This document shows, in pieces, positions 60,253 to 64,000 of a stretch of 64,000 nt of DNA; the stretch's first letter is position 1, and each line of letters begins with the position of its first letter. Source of the DNA: an uncultured SAR86 cluster bacterium (lineage in GTDB: Bacteria > Pseudomonadota > Gammaproteobacteria > Magnimaribacterales > AG-339-G14); contig CABZAV010000002.1 in NCBI GenBank assembly GCA_902523885.1, forward strand, positions 192,923 through 256,922. The letters run 5' to 3'. The translations under genes and the position numbers were made by a program. The notes beneath the pieces are model-generated. The model was given only the letters and a program-made list of their open reading frames with translations. It had not been told where the DNA came from and did no database searches.

Positions 60253-61233
60253 AGCTTTTGTAAATTTATATAGAGAATTAGCAGCTAAAATAACTGCTGC
60301 TGCGGTCCAGCTCGGCTTTTCTATCGGCCAATACTTTTTGTCTTTAAAAACATAACCTGTCCAGAAAAGATTACTTTTTGGATCTGCTAAATTTAAAACA
60401 TTATTAAAAACAGTCTCAGCTTTTTCCTTTTCTAAAATTTTATTTAAGGCAAGAACAAGTTCGCATGATTCGGCTGCAGTAACCCAAGGTTCTTCTTCAA
60501 CACATTTGCAACCTAAATCTTTGACTACAAATTTATTCCAACTTTCGTTGATTCTTTTTTGAGCTTCTTCACCAACAATAACCCCACATAAAACCGGATA
60601 ATACCAGTCCATGCTATATCTACTTTTACTCTCCCAAGACCTATCAAATCTTTCAGGCTTATTTTTTATTGCCTCAGAAATTTTTATAATTTCTTCTTTA
60701 TAAGCATCTTTTTTTAGACCTAATTCATCAGAAATATTTTGTGCACAAACTAAGCTTTTGTAAATTGAAGAACAACCAGTTAACAAAGAATCATCCATCC
60801 ATTCATCAGATTTATCTTTTGCCCAAAGAATATCACCATCCTTTGTTTGGCCCTCTAGAACGAAATTCATTGCTTTTTCAATTGATGGCCACAGATCTTG
60901 TAAAAATTTTTTATTTTCAAAATTTAGGTAATGGTGCCAAGCCCCTGTGGCTATGTAAGCAGTAAAATTTGTTTCTTTTCTGAAGTTAGTTACCTTTTCT
61001 TTTTTATATTCACTAAACCAAGATCCATCATTTTCTTGCGAATCAATAAGCCATCTATAAGCTTTCTTTGAACTATCTTCAAAACCCAATACGTCTAATC
61101 CCATGGCTGATTCAACATGATCCCATGGATCAATTTTAGAACTTGGCTCCCAAGCTATAGCTCCATTTTTTTCCTGACAAGAAATAATATATTCTCCCAA
61201 ATAGCCGTATGTTTCTATCGACCCCTTTATCAT
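60238..61233 (-). CDS. Alpha/alpha-toroid protein (prenyltransferase/squalene cyclase-like or six-hairpin-glycosidase-like), function unknown
   Basis: 331 aa with helical-hairpin repeats carrying QxxDG...W signatures: CQEKNGAIAWEP, SQENDGSWFSEY, GQTKDGDILWAKD; no canonical DXDD cyclase motif. Confidence 0.6.
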   Translation of the reverse strand: MIKGSIETYGYLGEYIISCQEKNGAIAWEPSSKIDPWDHVESAMGLDVLGFEDSSKKAYRWLIDSQENDGSWFSEYKKEKVTNFRKETNFTAYIATGAWHHYLNFENKKFLQDLWPSIEKAMNFVLEGQTKDGDILWAKDKSDEWMDDSLLTGCSSIYKSLVCAQNISDELGLKKDAYKEEIIKISEAIKNKPERFDRSWESKSRYSMDWYYPVLCGVIVGEEAQKRINESWNKFVVKDLGCKCVEEEPWVTAAESCELVLALNKILEKEKAETVFNNVLNLADPKSNLFWTGYVFKDKKYWPIEKPSWTAAAVILAANSLYKFTKASDFF

Positions 61234-61940
61234 GTTTTATCTTTATTGAAGTAAAGAACCACACTTTTCCCTATTAAAGGCTGAAATATGAATTCAAGAA
61301 TTTTAGTCAGCAAAGGTTTTTTCATCATGTCCCAAACAAGAAAATCATGGTAAAGATTTATTACTTTTGAATTTTCTTTTGAGTTCCAAAATAAGCATTG
61401 AAGCCACCAGTAAGGCGAATGTAAGGCATGAGCCCAATGCCTTTTAGTAAATGTTAGGCCATAGTTTGTTATGTCTTTCTTTAATTCTTTAAATTTAAAT
61501 ATTCTGACATGTCCACCTGGAGTATTTTGATAATCTAGACTAAGTTTCCAGCAGACCCATTCAGGAAAAAATTTTGGAACACTTACTGCTAATTTACCTT
61601 GTGGCTTTAAGATTCTATTAATTTCGGATATAGCACTATGATAATCTATTATGTGTTCTAAAACTTCGGAACATACAATGAAATCAAAAGTATTGTCTTT
61701 GAAAGGCAACTTTTTTGCATCAGCCACTCCAAAATTACAGCTTTTTGAAGGTTTATTTTCATTAAATTGATCAAAATTCTTTTTAGCTGTTGATACGTCA
61801 GACAAACTCATATCGAACCCAAACACATCAATATTTTCAGACATATAAGCTCCAAAACAATGTCTGCCCTCTCCACATCCCAAATCTAAAAATTTAGAAT
61901 TTGGCTCTAGCTCGAGTTTTTTTAAATCAATGGTTTGCAT
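61230..61940 (-). CDS. Class I SAM-dependent methyltransferase
   Basis: FLDLGCGEGRHCFGAYMSENIDVFGFDMS, FDFIVCSEVLEHIIDYHSAISEINRILKPQGKLAVSVP. Confidence 0.9.
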   Translation of the reverse strand: MQTIDLKKLELEPNSKFLDLGCGEGRHCFGAYMSENIDVFGFDMSLSDVSTAKKNFDQFNENKPSKSCNFGVADAKKLPFKDNTFDFIVCSEVLEHIIDYHSAISEINRILKPQGKLAVSVPKFFPEWVCWKLSLDYQNTPGGHVRIFKFKELKKDITNYGLTFTKRHWAHALHSPYWWLQCLFWNSKENSKVINLYHDFLVWDMMKKPLLTKILEFIFQPLIGKSVVLYFNKDKT

Positions 61941-61948
61941 TTAATCAA

Positions 61949-63178
61949 TCATTTTTTAATTTCTTCTCCGTAACGCTCTGTCATAAGTTTTGCTACTTCT
62001 TTCCACTGCAAATGCTCAATAATTCTGTTGAATCCTTTTTCAGCCAAAGATTTCTTCAAATTCTCATCTGGAAGAAGTTTTAGCATTGCTTCTTCCAACT
62101 CTTCAGAATTGCCAGGAGAAACTGTGATTCCGCAATTTCCAATTACTTCTGGAATAGCTCCGCCTGAAGTTGTTATTACTGGAACTCGACATGCCATTGC
62201 TTCGCCAATGGCAAATCCAAAACCTTCGTAAAGAGAAGGTATTACAACAACATCCGAGGAACAATACAAATCTCTTACTTCTTTGAAAGAAAGATCTTTG
62301 TTGAAATGGACTTTGTCTTTAATATTTAAATCTTTGATTTTTCTTGAAGTATGACCTCCTTTTTTTGAACTGCCTATCACTTGGAGTGTTGATTCTGGAA
62401 AAATTTTGATAACTTTAGAAAAAGCTTCAAGCAGATAATCTAATCCTTTTAAGGGTACGTCTGCGCTAGCGGTAGTAACAATTCTAAAAGGTATTTTTGT
62501 TACATTGTTATCCGGGAAAAAAGCTTCCGTATCTATTCCATTGAGAATAACCTTCATGACTTCTTTTTTTAAACCAAAATCTTCGTGAATGTCTTGTTTT
62601 GAAGACTTTGAAACGACAATCACAGATTTTAACTTTTTAGCTACTCTTATCTGCATTCTTAAAAAAGAATGCCACCTAATCATCAGCAACTTTAAAAAAA
62701 TTGATTTGGTACTTTTAAGTTGAAATTTTAAATCCTTAGAAATCGGATGGTGAATGGTTGTGACCAAAGGAATCTTCTTTTGAAAATATAACAACTCATA
62801 ACAAAGACTTTGGTTATCATGAATGATGTCAAATTCACTCAATCTATTTTTTAATATTTTTTTTATTCTTTTTCCAAAAGTATATGGCTCTGCAAAGCCG
62901 CCTGAATTGATACTAAACCACTCAAAAAAATTTATAGGAATTAAAAGATCTTTGAGCTTTACATCTTTAAATTTATTATCTTTCGAATAAAGATCGAGAC
63001 TAGGCACAACTTCAAGTTTGACACGTGAATCTAAATCTGGATAAGGCGGTCCGGAAAAGACAGTAACTTCATGTCCCAAATCAGCCAAAGCTTTAGTCAC
63101 ATACTTGACGTATATTCCTTGACCGCCTGAGTAAGGATTGCTTCTGTAACTAAGGAAAGCGATCCTGAGTTTTTTCAT
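61949..63178 (-). CDS. Glycosyltransferase family 4 (GT-B fold)
   Basis: RIAFLSYRSNPYSGGQGIYVKYVTKALADLGHEVTVFSG; VIPSLYEGFGFAIGEAMACRVPVITTSGGAIPEVIG. Confidence 0.93.
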   Translation of the reverse strand: MKKLRIAFLSYRSNPYSGGQGIYVKYVTKALADLGHEVTVFSGPPYPDLDSRVKLEVVPSLDLYSKDNKFKDVKLKDLLIPINFFEWFSINSGGFAEPYTFGKRIKKILKNRLSEFDIIHDNQSLCYELLYFQKKIPLVTTIHHPISKDLKFQLKSTKSIFLKLLMIRWHSFLRMQIRVAKKLKSVIVVSKSSKQDIHEDFGLKKEVMKVILNGIDTEAFFPDNNVTKIPFRIVTTASADVPLKGLDYLLEAFSKVIKIFPESTLQVIGSSKKGGHTSRKIKDLNIKDKVHFNKDLSFKEVRDLYCSSDVVVIPSLYEGFGFAIGEAMACRVPVITTSGGAIPEVIGNCGITVSPGNSEELEEAMLKLLPDENLKKSLAEKGFNRIIEHLQWKEVAKLMTERYGEEIKK

Positions 63179-63190
63179 TCTTATTGGAAT

Positions 63191-64000
63191 TTAGTCTATT
63201 GAATAAAGCCAATCAGAAAAAGAATTCCTTCTCCCTCTAACTTGATCAAAGTAATTTTTTTGGAGAATAGTTGTTATCTCTCCTCTTTCACCATCTGAGA
63301 TGAGTTTTTTGTCTACGCTTCTAATTGGAACGACCTCAGCAGCTGTTCCAGTGAAGAATAATTCATCAGCTTCTAAAACATCTTGCAACTTAATTTTTTT
63401 TACTTCGATCTTAATATTCAATTCTTCTGCCAAACTAATAATGCTTTTTCTTGTTATTCCGTCCAGAGATGCATCAAGATCTGGAGTAAACAGATTTTTG
63501 TTCTTTACAATAAAGAAATTTTCTCCAGAGCCCTCAGAGATATTTTCTTCATCGTCCAATAGCAAGGCCTCGTCATAACCTTCTTTCATAGCTTCTTGAA
63601 GAGCCATTATGGAAGTAACGTAATTACCATTTACTTTTGATCTTGAAACAATGTTTCCTGTTTCTCTTTTATAAGAGGAAATCTTAATATTTATTCCTTT
63701 TTCAAATGCTTCAGGTGACATATAGCTTGGCCACTCCCAAGCTGCAACTATGCAATGAACTTTTAAATTATCTGCTCTTAAACCCATTCCTTCAGACCCA
63801 TAAAAACACATTGGTCTTATATAGCCCTCATCCAATTCGTTCACTCTAAAAACCTCCTTTTGTGCTTCATTTATTTCTTGCTTTGAAAATGGAATTTTCA
63901 TGTTTACTGCTTTAGCAGATTCAAAAAGCCTATCTGTATGATCATTCAATCTAAAAATCTTTGTACCTTCCGGGGTTGAATATGCTCTTACTCCCTCAAA
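63191..64000 (-). CDS. ilvE: Branched-chain amino acid aminotransferase (5' end outside the window)
   Basis: Reading continues to the window edge as FEGVRAYSTPEGTKIFRLNDHTDRLFESAKAVNMKIPFS...DEGYIRPMCFYGSEGMG...LLDDEENISEGSGENFFIVKN...TGTAAEVVPIRSVD. Confidence 0.95.
   Translation of the reverse strand, partial: FEGVRAYSTPEGTKIFRLNDHTDRLFESAKAVNMKIPFSKQEINEAQKEVFRVNELDEGYIRPMCFYGSEGMGLRADNLKVHCIVAAWEWPSYMSPEAFEKGINIKISSYKRETGNIVSRSKVNGNYVTSIMALQEAMKEGYDEALLLDDEENISEGSGENFFIVKNKNLFTPDLDASLDGITRKSIISLAEELNIKIEVKKIKLQDVLEADELFFTGTAAEVVPIRSVDKKLISDGERGEITTILQKNYFDQVRGRRNSFSDWLYSID

Noticed and set aside
60238-61233. Calling this gene a squalene-hopene cyclase
   Set aside because: Too short and lacks the DXDD motif; only general toroid repeat features are visible.

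Overview
AT-rich, tightly packed 64 kb stretch of a bacterial chromosome. Gene content and order are typical of Gammaproteobacteria, and the streamlining plus TonB-receptor load suggest a marine SAR86-like lineage (inference only). About 55 protein genes cover nearly the whole window. I saw no rRNA, tRNA, CRISPR array, transposase or prophage block. Main blocks: (1) uvrC (partial), ggt, then the conserved gyrA-serC-pheA-hisC-tyrA-aroA-cmk-rpsA-ihfB-lapA-pyrF run; (2) pntB/A2/A1, ubiG-gph, rluB-scpB-scpA, nadE, DAHP synthase; (3) a DnaT-like / lambda-P-like replication gene pair; (4) an RND efflux pair, xseB-ispA-dxs, pgpA-thiL; (5) a thiolase and two large TonB-dependent receptors; (6) nth, glyA, nrdR-ribD-ribBX-ribH-nusB, purA-hisZ-hflC-hflK-miaA; (7) acyl-CoA synthetase, P-II, waaA, an acyltransferase, panC-panB, a hydrolase; (8) a methyltransferase / alpha-toroid / methyltransferase / GT4 cassette next to ilvE (partial). 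The points most worth a second look are the tandem-domain DnaT plus P-like helicase-loader pair, the alpha-toroid/methyltransferase/glycosyltransferase cassette, the two receptors whose cysteines all fall in local pairs, the 10-bp inverted repeat overlapping an extended -10 upstream of the RND operon, and losses from conserved loci (ribE, hfq/hflX).
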